Counted from the stretch's first letter, positions 15,997-25,501 are shown. The stretch: 64,000 nt of DNA from Mycobacterium sp. shizuoka-1 (GCF_002723835.1 NZ_BEWG01000082.1:58614-122613), one strand, 5' to 3'. Numbers and translations are program-made. Notes: a model not told the origin generated them from the letters alone.

Positions 15997-16800
15997 GTGT
16001 TGCCGCCTCCCGGTCCCCATCGGGCCGCGCTGATCACCGGAGCCTCCTCGGGGATCGGCGCCGAGATCGCCCGCTCGCTGTCCGGCCGCGGCCACCACGT
16101 CGTGCTGGTGGCCCGGCGCACCGACCAGCTGAGCGCATTGGCCGACGACCTCCCCGGGCCCAGTTCGGTTCTCGGCGCTGATCTTTCGCAGCCCTCCGAG
16201 CGGTCTGCATTGCCCGACCGGGTGGCCGCCCTCGGCCTGGAGATCGACATCCTGGTCAACAACGCGGGTCTGACCACGATGGGTCCGGTGGCTGCCGCCG
16301 ACCCGGGTGCGGAGTGCACCGTCGTCGAGGTCGACGTGACCGCGGTGGTGGACCTGTGCACCCGCTTCGTGGCGGGCATGGTGAGCCGGCGGCGCGGTGC
16401 GGTACTCAACGTGGCATCGGTGGCCGCGTTCGGTCCGCTGCCGGGGCAGGCGGTGTACGGCGCGGCGAAGGCCTTCGTGCTGTCCTATACCCGGGCGGTG
16501 GGCGAGGAGCTCAAGGCCAGTGGCGTCACCGCCACCGCCCTGTGCCCGGGCCCGGTGCACACCGGGTTCGGCGAGGCGGCGGGATTCACCACCGAGGAGG
16601 CCGAGGCCGCGCTGCCCAAGCCGCTGTGGGTGTCGCCGCGCGAGGTCGCCGAGGCCGCCGTCGACGGCCTGGCGGCGGGCCGGCCGGTCGTGGTTCCCGG
16701 TCGGCTGAACCGGGCGGCCACCGCGGTCTATCACCTGACGCCGCGACGGCTGCTGCTACCGCTGCTGGCGCGCAGTCACCCCGGGCTCAAGAAGAGGTAG
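15997..16800 (+). CDS. SDR family NAD(P)-dependent oxidoreductase (DltE/YqjQ-like)
   Basis: A 267-residue classical short-chain dehydrogenase. The nucleotide motif TGASSGIG is at residues 13-20, NNAG near 88, the catalytic Ser in NVASVAAFG, and YGAAK supplies Tyr and Lys. The C-terminal AVYHLTPRRLLLPLLAR is hydrophobic and basic, as in the membrane-associated SDRs of the YqjQ/DltE group that act on fatty or keto-acyl substrates. Start is GTG with a leaderless-type -10. It is divergent from a WS/DGAT-like gene, hinting at a lipid role. Its last 14 bases overlap the convergent alpha/beta hydrolase gene. Confidence 0.88.
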   Translation: MLPPPGPHRAALITGASSGIGAEIARSLSGRGHHVVLVARRTDQLSALADDLPGPSSVLGADLSQPSERSALPDRVAALGLEIDILVNNAGLTTMGPVAAADPGAECTVVEVDVTAVVDLCTRFVAGMVSRRRGAVLNVASVAAFGPLPGQAVYGAAKAFVLSYTRAVGEELKASGVTATALCPGPVHTGFGEAAGFTTEEAEAALPKPLWVSPREVAEAAVDGLAAGRPVVVPGRLNRAATAVYHLTPRRLLLPLLARSHPGLKKR

Positions 16801-17710
16801 CCGACAGGAAGTCGACGATCCGCCTGCCTACCGTGTCGGGCTGCTCGAGCTGCAGGAAGTGCCCGGCGTGCTCGACGATCGCCACATCGCTGCCCGGCGG
16901 CAGGACGTCACACACCCAGGGGGTGAATTCCGGTGTCATGCAGCCGTCGTCGTTGCCGTGCAGGTACAGCGTCGGCAGTTTCGGCGGTTCGGTCCACCAC
17001 CGGTGCAGTTCGGCGTAGCGGGCCGGCGGTTTGGTGTTGCGGATGGTCGCCCGGTAGGTGCCCAGCGCGGCGCGCCAGCGCTCCGGTGAGCCGATCGCGG
17101 CGTCGACGTGGCGCAGGTCCTCGGCCGCGTTGTACCCGGGCGACCAGCGCCGCCAGAGCAGCGGCACGACCCAGGACGGCGACCGCTCCGGCAGGTACGG
17201 CAGCTGAAAGTAGCTGATGTACCAGCTGCGCAGAACCTGCGCGGGCAGCAGCCGCAGCAGCCGGCCCCGGTTGGCCAGCTGCGCGCCGGCTCTGGGCCGC
17301 AGCGCCGCCGACGGCGGCACCGACATCACGACGGCCTTGACGAACGGACTGTCCGGCATCGCGGCCAGACCGGTGGCGGCGATCGCCCCCCAGTCGTGTC
17401 CGATGATCACGTCGGCGTCGGTGGGCTCGCAGGCGGCGCGCACCTGCAGCGCGTCGTCCATCACCGCGCCGATGTGGTAGCTGCCGTCGGTCGGGATCGA
17501 CGAGGGCACGTATCCGCGCATGAATGGGGCGATGACGCGGTAACCGGCCGCCACCAGATGCGGCGCCAGTTTCCGGAACCCGTACGCGGTGTCGGGAAAA
17601 CCGTGCAGGCACAAGGCGATCGGCCCGTCGGCCGGGCCCCAGCTCAGTGCCCGCAGCTGGACCGCCGGTGCCGAGACGTCAATCCAGCGCGGCTCGGTTG
17701 TCGCTGTCAT
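16787..17710 (-). CDS. alpha/beta hydrolase (epoxide-hydrolase-like)
   Basis: The 307-residue product has the epoxide hydrolase/haloalkane dehalogenase layout: HGFPDTAYGFR forms the oxyanion region, GHDWGA supplies an Asp nucleophile, and EHAGHFLQLEQP supplies the catalytic His. Asp as nucleophile separates it from Ser esterases and favours C-O or C-halogen cleavage. A lid segment with YISYFQLPYLPER carries Tyr residues that could polarise an epoxide. The ATG at 17710 follows an AGGGGGG ribosome site, ruling out the longer in-frame start at 17764. It lies downstream of the two Mce-associated genes on the same strand, 16 bp away, so it may be their operon partner. Confidence 0.85.
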   Translation of the reverse strand: MTATTEPRWIDVSAPAVQLRALSWGPADGPIALCLHGFPDTAYGFRKLAPHLVAAGYRVIAPFMRGYVPSSIPTDGSYHIGAVMDDALQVRAACEPTDADVIIGHDWGAIAATGLAAMPDSPFVKAVVMSVPPSAALRPRAGAQLANRGRLLRLLPAQVLRSWYISYFQLPYLPERSPSWVVPLLWRRWSPGYNAAEDLRHVDAAIGSPERWRAALGTYRATIRNTKPPARYAELHRWWTEPPKLPTLYLHGNDDGCMTPEFTPWVCDVLPPGSDVAIVEHAGHFLQLEQPDTVGRRIVDFLSATSS

Positions 17711-17726
17711 CGAACCCCCCTGTTCG

Positions 17727-18347
17727 CTAGATCGGATCGAACCCCGAGATGAGCCAGCGGCCACCGACCTTGTCCAGGGTCACCCGGACACTGGAAGCGG
17801 TGTTGGTGGGTGCGTCGGATCCGACGACGACGGTCTGGTTCACGAACAGCAGCGCCACCGCATGGTCGCCCTTGGCCGACACCGACGCCGCTGCCGGAAC
17901 CGCGGCCACGGCCGAGATCTTCTTCTCCTTGGCGCCGGGGATGACGACCGCGTTGATCAACTGGGTGTAGGCGTCCAGGAAGCTTCCGGTCAGCCGGTCG
18001 CGCGCGGCGCCCAGATCCTTCTCGACGGTGTCCGGCTTGTAGCTCAGCAGGGCGACGGTCGAATCCTTGGCCGCCTGGACCGATTCGTCGGCGGCGCGCT
18101 GCGCGTCGCGCCGCGACGAGTCCTCCCACTTGAGATAACCGGCCGCCCCGCCGAGCAGCAACGCCAGGACCGGCAGCAGCCCGAAGGCCACCACCCGGGC
18201 CAGGCGCGAACCCTGGGGGGCGGCGGCGGGCGCGGGAGGCGCCTCGTCGGTGTCGGTGAGTTCGACCGCGGTCGTCTCTGCCTCGACCACCTCGGGGTCG
18301 GGCTGCTCGGACGCGTCGGATGTGTCGGATGTGTCGTCAGTCGTCAC
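17727..18347 (-). CDS. Mce-associated membrane protein (Omam/Mam type)
   Basis: The 206-residue product has an acidic, disordered N-terminus (residues 1-45), one membrane helix at about 50-70 (VVAFGLLPVLALLLGG) and an extracytoplasmic domain with an NTF2-like fold. This is the layout of Mce-associated proteins that stabilise mycobacterial Mce lipid importers. The terminal GGRWLISGFDPI is the conserved family ending. GTG at 18347 overlaps the stop of the gene at 18344-18943 by four bases (GTGA), so the pair is translationally coupled. No mce operon is nearby, so these are orphan Mam proteins, like the Rv1362c-Rv1363c pair recalled from M. tuberculosis. Confidence 0.85.
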   Translation of the reverse strand: MTTDDTSDTSDASEQPDPEVVEAETTAVELTDTDEAPPAPAAAPQGSRLARVVAFGLLPVLALLLGGAAGYLKWEDSSRRDAQRAADESVQAAKDSTVALLSYKPDTVEKDLGAARDRLTGSFLDAYTQLINAVVIPGAKEKKISAVAAVPAAASVSAKGDHAVALLFVNQTVVVGSDAPTNTASSVRVTLDKVGGRWLISGFDPI

Positions 18348-18943
18348 GGTACGAACTCCACTTTCGAGACCTTCGCTTCATCATCGCCGGTCTTCTTGAC
18401 CGTCAGCCGCATCCGCCAGGAGCGCGGGGGCTGATTGGCCGCACCGGCATTGGACGTCGTGACGGTGACGGCCACCAGCACCTGCCCCTCAGTCCCGGTC
18501 ACCGACTCCAGTCCGGCCTCGGTGACGGTCCCGTCGGATTTGGACTGTGCCTGCTTGACCACCTCGATGAACGGTTGGGCCCGCTTGGCGAAGTCGTCGT
18601 AGAACTGATCGGTGGCCGAGTCGAGGATGCGCTGCACATCCTTGTCGGCCTCGTCGAAGTGGATGGTGGTCAGGTTGACCGCGCCCTGACGACCGACGGC
18701 GACCAGGAGTTCGCGCAGCTGTGCGGTCTCCCGGGCCTCGTAGGCGCGGTAGCCGAGCCAGCCGACCAGCCCGGCGAGGGCGAGCACGACGACGGTCCCG
18801 ACGATCAGCGCCTGGCGCACGTGCGAACCGGCGCGTGGGGCGACCTTGGGTTCGTCGTCGATCTGGGTCTCGGCGTCGGTGGTCGCCTCGGCGTCGTCCG
18901 ACGTGGCTGACTCGTCCTCGAGCGCGGCAGGCTCGTCGGCCAT
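18344..18943 (-). CDS. Mce-associated membrane protein (Omam/Mam type), first of the pair
   Basis: The 199-residue product has an acidic N-terminal tail, one membrane helix at about 42-66 (ALIVGTVVVLALAGLVGWLG) and an exported NTF2-like domain ending in KVSKVEFVP. This is the same architecture as the downstream coupled gene. In mycobacteria such proteins (for example OmamA) stabilise Mce transporter complexes for fatty acids or cholesterol. ATG at 18943 has a GAGGGAG ribosome site. The two genes form an operon that may include the epoxide-hydrolase-like gene. The role with a specific Mce complex is inferred from the family. Confidence 0.83.
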   Translation of the reverse strand: MADEPAALEDESATSDDAEATTDAETQIDDEPKVAPRAGSHVRQALIVGTVVVLALAGLVGWLGYRAYEARETAQLRELLVAVGRQGAVNLTTIHFDEADKDVQRILDSATDQFYDDFAKRAQPFIEVVKQAQSKSDGTVTEAGLESVTGTEGQVLVAVTVTTSNAGAANQPPRSWRMRLTVKKTGDDEAKVSKVEFVP

Positions 18944-19021
18944 AGTTCTCCCTCTGCGGCACCACGGGCTGGTTCACCCGCACTGGGGCGCAAGGCTACC
19001 GGTAGCCGCCTGTGAGCGGCG

Positions 19022-19495
19022 TCACGGGTTCGCCGCGGCGACCTCCAGATCGGCGATGACGATTTTGCGCATGCCGAGCATGGCTCGGGTCGCGGCGGCC
19101 GCGCGGGCCGGGTCGGGATCGCCCAGCAGCTCGTGCAGTCGCGTCGGCACCACCTGCCAGGACAGGCCGAAACGGTCCTTGAGCCAGCCACACTGGGACT
19201 CCTGACCGCCGGCGACGAGCGCGTCCCAGTAATAGTCGACTTCGGCCTGGTCGGCGCACTCGACGAGGAACGAGATGGCCTCGGTGAACGAGAACACCGG
19301 CCCGCCGTTGATCCCGACGAATCGGGCGCCGGCCAGGGTGAAGCCGGCCGACACGACCTCACCGGGAGTGCCGGGGCCGGCCTCGGTGTAGCGGTTGACG
19401 TAGTCGACGCACGAGTCGCCGAAGATGCCGGTGTAGAACCGCATCGCCTCTTCGAGGTCGTCGTCGAACCACAGGGACGGGGTGATGGTGGGCAC
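19022..19495 (-). CDS. VOC superfamily protein (PhnB-like)
   Basis: The 157-residue product belongs to the PhnB/3-demethylubiquinone methyltransferase-like branch of the vicinal oxygen chelate fold: ITPSLWFDDDLEEAMRFYTGIF opens the first module, and the VEC..DQAEVDYYW and QCGWLKDRFGLSWQVVP segments follow. Despite the family name, most members are small metal-binding proteins of unknown role, not methyltransferases. The GTG start follows AGGAGA. It stands alone between the Mce-associated genes and a divergent alpha/beta hydrolase gene. Confidence 0.85.
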   Translation of the reverse strand: MPTITPSLWFDDDLEEAMRFYTGIFGDSCVDYVNRYTEAGPGTPGEVVSAGFTLAGARFVGINGGPVFSFTEAISFLVECADQAEVDYYWDALVAGGQESQCGWLKDRFGLSWQVVPTRLHELLGDPDPARAAAATRAMLGMRKIVIADLEVAAANP

Positions 19496-19604
19496 GGGCG
19501 CTCTCCTGTCGTAAGTGTCGGTGGGGTTGACCCGCCGGGGTGGCCAAAGTCATCGCGCGGGCCGCTGGGTAACGTGCTGACCAGGTTCGGTCGAGAGGAT
19601 GCCG

Positions 19605-20468
19605 GTGAGCAGCACGAACAGTGATTCCCAGACAGTCGAGTTCCGCGGCGCCAAAGACCTCACCCTGGTGGCCGACGAATGGAATCGCGGCGCGCCCCAT
19701 GCTCTGGACCGGCCGACCATCCTGATGCTGCACGGCGGCGGCCAGAACCGGTTCTCCTGGAAGAACACCGGCCAGGTGCTCGCCGATCACGGCTTCCACG
19801 TGATCGCTCTGGACGCCCGCGGGCACGGTGACAGCGACCGGGCTCCCGACGCCGAGTACACCGTCGACGCGCTGGCGGCCGATGTGCTGCTGGTGCTCGA
19901 GCAGATCGGCCGGCCGGTGGTGCTGATCGGGGCCAGCATGGGCGGGCTGACCAGCATCCTGGTGGCCGAGCAGGCCGGCCCGCAGACGGTGACCAAGCTG
20001 GTGCTGGTCGACGTGGTGCCGCGGTTCGAGAAGGACGGCAGCGCCCGGATCCGTGACTTCATGTTCAGCCACGTCCACGGCTTCGACACCCTCGAGCAGG
20101 CGGCCGACGCGATCGCCGCCTACCTGCCGCACCGCAAGCGCCCGACCAATCTGGACGGGTTGAAGAAGAACCTGCGGCATCGCGACGGCCGGTGGTTCTG
20201 GCATTGGGATCCGGCGTTTCTCACCGCCCCGAAGGACGATCCGTTCGGCCGGGTGGAGCGCCTCGAGCAGGCGGCGATCGACCTGACCATCCCGATCCTG
20301 TTGATCCGGGGCAAGCTCTCCGATGTGGTCAGCGAAGAAGGGGTGCAGGACTTCCTGGCCAAGGTGCCCGCCGCGGAGTTCGTCGAGCTCTCCGATGCCG
20401 GCCACACCGCCGCCGGTGACGACAACGACGCGTTCAGCGAGGCCGTCGTCTCGTTCGTCACCCGTTAG
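19605..20468 (+). CDS. alpha/beta hydrolase
   Basis: This 287-residue hydrolase has LHGGGQNRFSW as oxyanion region, the nucleophile Ser in GASMGG, an acid Asp in a later strand (RGKLSDVV) and His in SDAGHTAAGDD. Ser as nucleophile points to an esterase, lactonase or C-C hydrolase rather than an epoxide hydrolase. The GTG at 19605 has GAGAGG six bases upstream; the ATG at 19599 would directly abut that site. The 3' end overlaps the convergent dehydrogenase gene by four bases. No substrate can be assigned. Confidence 0.83.
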   Translation: MSSTNSDSQTVEFRGAKDLTLVADEWNRGAPHALDRPTILMLHGGGQNRFSWKNTGQVLADHGFHVIALDARGHGDSDRAPDAEYTVDALAADVLLVLEQIGRPVVLIGASMGGLTSILVAEQAGPQTVTKLVLVDVVPRFEKDGSARIRDFMFSHVHGFDTLEQAADAIAAYLPHRKRPTNLDGLKKNLRHRDGRWFWHWDPAFLTAPKDDPFGRVERLEQAAIDLTIPILLIRGKLSDVVSEEGVQDFLAKVPAAEFVELSDAGHTAAGDDNDAFSEAVVSFVTR

Positions 20469-21376
20469 ACCGGGGTGACCAGCCGGCCGCCGGCCAAGAA
20501 CTCCTCCAGGTTGCGCATCGCCAGGGTGGCCATCGCCGTGCGGGTACGGGCGGTCGCGCTGCCGACGTGCGGCAGCAGGACGACGTTGTCGAGTGCCATC
20601 AACGCGGCGGGAACTTCAGGCTCGTCGGCGTAGACGTCGAGCCCGGCGCCGGCCAGCCCGCCGGTCGCCAGCAGGTCGATCAGGGCATCCTGGTCGACGA
20701 CGCTGCCGCGGGCGATGTTGACCAGATAGCCCTCGGGGCCCAGGGCGCGCAGCACCTCGCGATCCACCAGCGCTGCGGTGCCGGGCCCGCCGGCGGTGGC
20801 GATCACCAGGACGTCCACCGCGGCGGCCAGCGCCTGCGGCGATGCGGCGTACTGGTATGGGCTGTCCGGTATCTCGTGGCGGTTGTGATAGGAGATGGCA
20901 CAGTCGAATCCGCGCAGTCGCCGCGCGATCGCCGAGCCGATGCGGCCCAGCCCCAAGATGCCGACCCGGCTACCGGTGAGGTCGCGGGTGTAGGGAAACG
21001 GTCCCTCGGTGGCCCAGCGCCCGGCCCGCACGTAGCGGTCGGCGGCACAGAATCCGCGCAGCGTGTCGAGGATCAGGCCCAGCGCGGTGTCGGCGACGGT
21101 GTCGCTCAGCACGTCGGGGGTGTTGCTCACCCCGATCCCCCGCGCGCGGGCCGCGGCGAGGTCGATCGCGTCGACTCCGGCGCCGAAGTTCACGATCGCC
21201 CGCAGCTGCGGCAGCTCGTCCATCAGAGCGGCGTCCACCCCGGGGCGGCCACCGCAGACGACGACCGTGACGGTGGCGGCCCACCCCGGATCGACGGGCA
21301 TCCGCAGCGGGACGTGGGCGGCGCTCAGTTGCGTCTGAAGCGACGGTTCGAGCCTGCCGACGACGAGGATGGCCAT
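20465..21376 (-). CDS. D-isomer-specific 2-hydroxyacid dehydrogenase
   Basis: The 303-residue product has the two-domain D-hydroxyacid dehydrogenase layout. GILGLGRIGSAIARRL is the NAD site near residues 143-158, followed by NIARGSVVDQ with the substrate-binding Arg, the catalytic Glu in DVYADEPEVP, and LLPHVGSAT with the catalytic His. Known activities of the family include glyoxylate/hydroxypyruvate reductase and D-lactate-type dehydrogenases. The ATG at 21376 is favoured over an in-frame TTG at 21388 that overlaps the stop of the LuxR-type gene upstream; either way the two genes are tightly packed on the same strand. Confidence 0.88.
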   Translation of the reverse strand: MAILVVGRLEPSLQTQLSAAHVPLRMPVDPGWAATVTVVVCGGRPGVDAALMDELPQLRAIVNFGAGVDAIDLAAARARGIGVSNTPDVLSDTVADTALGLILDTLRGFCAADRYVRAGRWATEGPFPYTRDLTGSRVGILGLGRIGSAIARRLRGFDCAISYHNRHEIPDSPYQYAASPQALAAAVDVLVIATAGGPGTAALVDREVLRALGPEGYLVNIARGSVVDQDALIDLLATGGLAGAGLDVYADEPEVPAALMALDNVVLLPHVGSATARTRTAMATLAMRNLEEFLAGGRLVTPV

Positions 21377-21384
21377 GCGACCAG

Positions 21385-24006
21385 TCAATCAGGCTCGTCG
21401 TCGTCCTCGCGACGGATGATCTTGCCCAGGTCGTCACGATCGGACAGGTTGAGCTTGAGGTACATCCGGTACAGGTGGCCCTCCACCGTGCGGACACTCA
21501 CCACCAGCCGCTGCGCGATCTCCCGGTTGGACAGTCCGCGAGCGACCAGGTTGGCGATCTCTCGCTCGCGCGCGCTCAACGGCAACGGGTGCGACGTTGC
21601 GCACAGCGCCGGAGTTCTCAGTCCACCGCAGGCATTCGCCAACCGCTGGGCGACCGCTGCCGCCTCCAGGGACTGCCGGTGTTGGCCCGCCGCCTCGAAC
21701 AAGGCGGACGCCTGCGCCGCCGCATCGGCCGCCGACAACAGGGCACCGATGCGCTCGAACTCCTGCGACGCCGAAAAGACCGCTGCCCCATCGCTGTTCA
21801 TCAGCCCGGTGGCATGTGCCGCGTCGACCGCGGCGAGCGGACCGCCGATCACCGCGGCGACCTCGATCATCCTCGGCAGGCAGCTCTTGTCGCCGAATCG
21901 CGCCGCGGCATGCAGCGCCATCAGCTCGATCGCGCGCTGTCCCGACCCGGCGGCCAGATCCGCGGCATGCAGGGCCGCGGTGACGGCACCACTGAGGTGG
22001 CCCATCGCGGCCGCCAGCCAGGATTCGGCGATCCGCACGGCCGGGGAGAACATCGTCGCCCCGCGGCTGACGAGTTCGCGCAGTTCGGCCACCAGCGGGG
22101 CGGCGAGATCGTCATACCCGAGCCCGCAATAGCACTGCACCAGAAGCAATCTGGCCGGCAGATTCCAGGAGGCGGCGGCTTCTCCGCTCAGTGCGGCCAA
22201 CGTCTCCTGCAGCCGCGCCATCGCGGGCCGCAACTGGCCGCGACCCAATTCGACGGTACCGGCGAGCACATTCGCCATCGCCCGGGCCCGGTACTGGCCG
22301 GGCGAGGTGATCCGCACGATGTCACCCGAACGGGCCTGTGCCGCATCGAAATCGCCGGCCAGGGTCAGGGCGCGCACTTCGCCCAAGGTGAGCAGGAACC
22401 GCAGCAGCGCGTCGATCTTGTCGTACACCTGGTGGCCGCGGGCGGCCAGCCGCGCCGCGTCGGCGGTGCAGCCCTTCAGCGCGGCGGCCATGGCGCCGCC
22501 GAAGACCGCCCAGCCGACCGCGATCGGCGGCGCGCCGGGGTCGGCGAGCACCTGTTCGGCGAGTTCGGCGGCGTCCTCGAGACGGTTGTCGAGAACCAGT
22601 AGCGCCGCCGCGAGGCCGTCGACCACCAGTCGCAGCCGCGGATGACCGACGCGCTGCTGCAGCATCTCCAGCACCTCGGCCGCCGCCTGGCTGTCACCGA
22701 TCGACCACTGCAGGTTGGCGATCCGGGCCATGCCCCAGCGCACCAGCTCGAACTCGTTGAGGGTGTCCGGATCGAACGAGGCCAGGATCTCCTCGGACTC
22801 CGGCGCCCTGCCCTGCCACAGCAACGTGCGGGCCAGCAGTTCGCTGGCCACCAGCCCACCGCCCGCGCCGACGGCCACCCGGGCCAGCCGTTCGGCCAGG
22901 GTGATGTTCATCAAGGCGATCGCGTCTTCGGCTGCCCGCGAGAGGAATTCGGCGTCGACCTGGGTGTCGGCGTGCAGCGCGAGTTCGGCGCGACGCACCC
23001 GCTGGACCGCGGTCGTGGGCGGGTGCCGATTCAGTGCGGTCAGCAGTTCGGTGCGCAGCCGCCGGCCCGCGACCTGGCCCAGGTCACGGCGGATGACCTC
23101 GCCGATCACCGAATGGGTGAAATGCACCTCGGTCGTGCCGGTGTCATCGACGATGCGGATCATGCCGCGCCGCTCGGCGCGTTCGAGGGTGGCGGTACCG
23201 ACCAGGTCGGACATCACCGCCAGCGTCGCCGGCTCGGAGACCGCCAGCAGGTGCAGGGCGCGCTGCTCGTCGTCGGGCAGCCGGTCGAGCCGGCTGCTCA
23301 GCAGCGGCGCCAGTTTGGCGGCCACCGGGGCGTCGCCGCGCAACTGCCAGACACCGTCGACCTGTCGCAGCGTCCCGGCTTCCAGGGCACCCTCGACCAG
23401 GTGCCGGACGTACAACGCGTTGCCGCTGGAGGCCTCCCAGATCAGATCGGCCGACAGTTGTTCCAGCCGGCCACCGAGTGCCTTCTCGACCAATTCGACC
23501 GCCTCGCCCTTGGTGAACGCGGCGACGTCCAGCCGGCTCAGATACCCGTCCTTCCACAGCGCGGTGATGGTGTCGGGCATCGCCTCACCGGTCCTGGCGG
23601 TGGCCACGATGCGCACCGCACCTTCGACGGCAAGCTGATGCAGCAGCGTTGCCGACAGGTGGTCGACGAGGTGGACGTCGTCGATCCCGATCACGGCGAT
23701 CTTCTCGTCGCGCACGGCGCGAAAAGCCGCGCCCAGCATGGCGACCGGGTCGGTGGGCATCGGGCTGCCGATCAGGTGGGCGAACACTCCGAGCGGCACG
23801 TCGCGGGCCGAGGCGGTGCCGGCCAGCCACACCGCCGCGGTCCGCGCTGCCTGGGTGGCTTGCCGGGCCAGCGTGGTCTTGCCGACGCCCGGCTCACCGA
23901 GCAGCAGCGTGCCGCAGGTGCCGGGCCGGCCGTGCAGCGTCGCCGCGATCGCCGCGAGCTCGTCGGCCCGCCGCATCACCGGCCACGCCCGGCTCTCCCC
24001 CACCAC
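21385..24006 (-). CDS. LuxR family transcriptional regulator with AAA-type ATPase (LAL-like)
   Basis: The 873-residue product is a large ATP-binding LuxR regulator. A P-loop GEPGVGKTT is at residues 37-45, a Walker B-like VIGIDDVHLVD lies around 105-115, and a long helical repeat region (roughly 330-780) resembles TPR arrays. A C-terminal LuxR helix-turn-helix starts at PLSAREREIANLVARG and includes SVRTVEGHLYRMYLKL. Such regulators switch on transcription when ATP and a small-molecule or protein ligand bind. It lies between a P450 gene and the hydroxyacid dehydrogenase gene on the same strand, so those are candidate targets. The ligand is unknown. Confidence 0.9.
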   Translation of the reverse strand: MVGESRAWPVMRRADELAAIAATLHGRPGTCGTLLLGEPGVGKTTLARQATQAARTAAVWLAGTASARDVPLGVFAHLIGSPMPTDPVAMLGAAFRAVRDEKIAVIGIDDVHLVDHLSATLLHQLAVEGAVRIVATARTGEAMPDTITALWKDGYLSRLDVAAFTKGEAVELVEKALGGRLEQLSADLIWEASSGNALYVRHLVEGALEAGTLRQVDGVWQLRGDAPVAAKLAPLLSSRLDRLPDDEQRALHLLAVSEPATLAVMSDLVGTATLERAERRGMIRIVDDTGTTEVHFTHSVIGEVIRRDLGQVAGRRLRTELLTALNRHPPTTAVQRVRRAELALHADTQVDAEFLSRAAEDAIALMNITLAERLARVAVGAGGGLVASELLARTLLWQGRAPESEEILASFDPDTLNEFELVRWGMARIANLQWSIGDSQAAAEVLEMLQQRVGHPRLRLVVDGLAAALLVLDNRLEDAAELAEQVLADPGAPPIAVGWAVFGGAMAAALKGCTADAARLAARGHQVYDKIDALLRFLLTLGEVRALTLAGDFDAAQARSGDIVRITSPGQYRARAMANVLAGTVELGRGQLRPAMARLQETLAALSGEAAASWNLPARLLLVQCYCGLGYDDLAAPLVAELRELVSRGATMFSPAVRIAESWLAAAMGHLSGAVTAALHAADLAAGSGQRAIELMALHAAARFGDKSCLPRMIEVAAVIGGPLAAVDAAHATGLMNSDGAAVFSASQEFERIGALLSAADAAAQASALFEAAGQHRQSLEAAAVAQRLANACGGLRTPALCATSHPLPLSAREREIANLVARGLSNREIAQRLVVSVRTVEGHLYRMYLKLNLSDRDDLGKIIRREDDDEPD

Positions 24007-24047
24007 CGCAGTTTACGCAGGTGAGCGCCTCGCATCGGCGGAATCAC

Positions 24048-25412
24048 TCAACGTTTGACGACGACGGCCCGCACCGGTTCGGCGGCCACCACGGTGAACG
24101 GAACGGCCACCGGGAAGTCGTCGTCCAGGGAGTCGATCTCGCACCGCCCGATGATGGTGGCCAGGGCCAGCGTGGCTTCCAGCATGGCGAAGTGGTCACC
24201 GATGCAGGACCGCGGGCCCGCACCGAACGGCAGGTACTGGTAGCGCTCGATCTCCTTGGCGCGCTGCGGGCTGAAACGGTCGGGGTCGAACGTCAGCGGC
24301 TCGGGCCACAACGCCGGGTCGCGCTGCACCGCCCAGATCCCGAAGCCGAGAATGGATCCGGCCTCGACCCGGTAGCCGTCGACGTCGATGTCGCGCATGG
24401 CCGTTCGGGACAGCACCGCACCGGGCGGGCACAGCCGCAACGCTTCATGCAGTACCTGGGCGGTGTAGGTCAGCCGGGCCACATCCTGCGGTGTCGGCCC
24501 CGTCGGCCCCAGCGCGTGGACCTCGGCGCGCAGCCGGTCCTGGAGATGTCGATGCCGGCCCAGCTGCCACAGCGCATAGGTCAGTGTCGTAGCGGTGGTG
24601 TCATGCCCGGCCAGCATGAACACCAGCAGCTCGTCGCAGATCTCGGCATCCGACAACGACCGTCCGCTCTCCGGGTCGACCGCGTTCATCAGTGCCCGCA
24701 CCAGCGGGGCGTCGCGATCGGGGTCACGGCGGCACTCGGCCAGGATGTCGCGCGCCAGCTCGTGCAGGGTCTTGCTGGCGCGCCGAGCTCGCCGCCGCGC
24801 CGGGGTGGGCAGCCAACTCGGCGCGCGCACCGGCCGCATGGCCCGGTCGGCGACATAGCTCAGCGCGACCTGCAGAGGCTGGCCGATCTGCTCGCTGCGG
24901 GCGTCGAGGTCGAGCCCCAGTATCGAGCGACCCAGCGCCCGCAGCGTGAGCAACCGGCACTGGCTGTCCAGGTCGATCTGGGCGCCGTCGGACCAGCTGT
25001 CGCAGATCGTCTGGGCGGCCTGCGCCATGTGGCCGCCGAACTCCAGGACGTGCTTCTTGGTGAACACGTGCTGCAGGCTGCGCCGGCGTGGCAGCCATTC
25101 CTTGTGCGGGAGGCTGAACAGGTTGCCGCCCATCAGCTTTCGGACCTCGAGGTGCACGCTGGCCTTGTCGACGAACGCATCGGTGCGCCCGATCATGTCG
25201 CGTCCGCCACGCGGTGAGGTCACCACCACCAGTGGTGGGGTCAGCCAGCGAGGCCCGAATTCCACCCGGGTGACCGGGCCGCCGGCGTCGCGTAATTGCT
25301 CGAAGCCGGTGTGGTAGTTGCGCAGGGCGCGCATCTTGGCGCGCAAGGACATCGGGTTCTTGGGCGCCAGGGGCAGCGCGCGGATGTCGGCGGATTCCTG
25401 GGTTGCGACCAT
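24048..25412 (-). CDS. cytochrome P450 (CYP132/CYP4-like)
   Basis: The 454-residue P450 has all core motifs: AGHDTT oxygen-activation segment at residues 268-273, ExxR as Glu323-Arg326, FDPDRF in the meander at 375-380, and the haem loop FGAGPRSCIG with Cys403 as the iron ligand. The sequence style resembles the eukaryote-like CYP4 group and mycobacterial CYP132, which suggests fatty-acid or alkyl-chain hydroxylation; this is by resemblance only. No ferredoxin or reductase gene is adjacent. It is followed 41 bp downstream on the same strand by the LuxR-type ATPase gene, a possible regulator. Confidence 0.92.
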   Translation of the reverse strand: MVATQESADIRALPLAPKNPMSLRAKMRALRNYHTGFEQLRDAGGPVTRVEFGPRWLTPPLVVVTSPRGGRDMIGRTDAFVDKASVHLEVRKLMGGNLFSLPHKEWLPRRRSLQHVFTKKHVLEFGGHMAQAAQTICDSWSDGAQIDLDSQCRLLTLRALGRSILGLDLDARSEQIGQPLQVALSYVADRAMRPVRAPSWLPTPARRRARRASKTLHELARDILAECRRDPDRDAPLVRALMNAVDPESGRSLSDAEICDELLVFMLAGHDTTATTLTYALWQLGRHRHLQDRLRAEVHALGPTGPTPQDVARLTYTAQVLHEALRLCPPGAVLSRTAMRDIDVDGYRVEAGSILGFGIWAVQRDPALWPEPLTFDPDRFSPQRAKEIERYQYLPFGAGPRSCIGDHFAMLEATLALATIIGRCEIDSLDDDFPVAVPFTVVAAEPVRAVVVKR

Positions 25413-25501
25413 GCCACCGAGGATCGCGCCGGTGCGGCACTCGCCCTAGAGTGGTGGGCTACTCGTTGTGCACCGCCACCGGCTACCTGCCCCGGCCGCA
25501 A

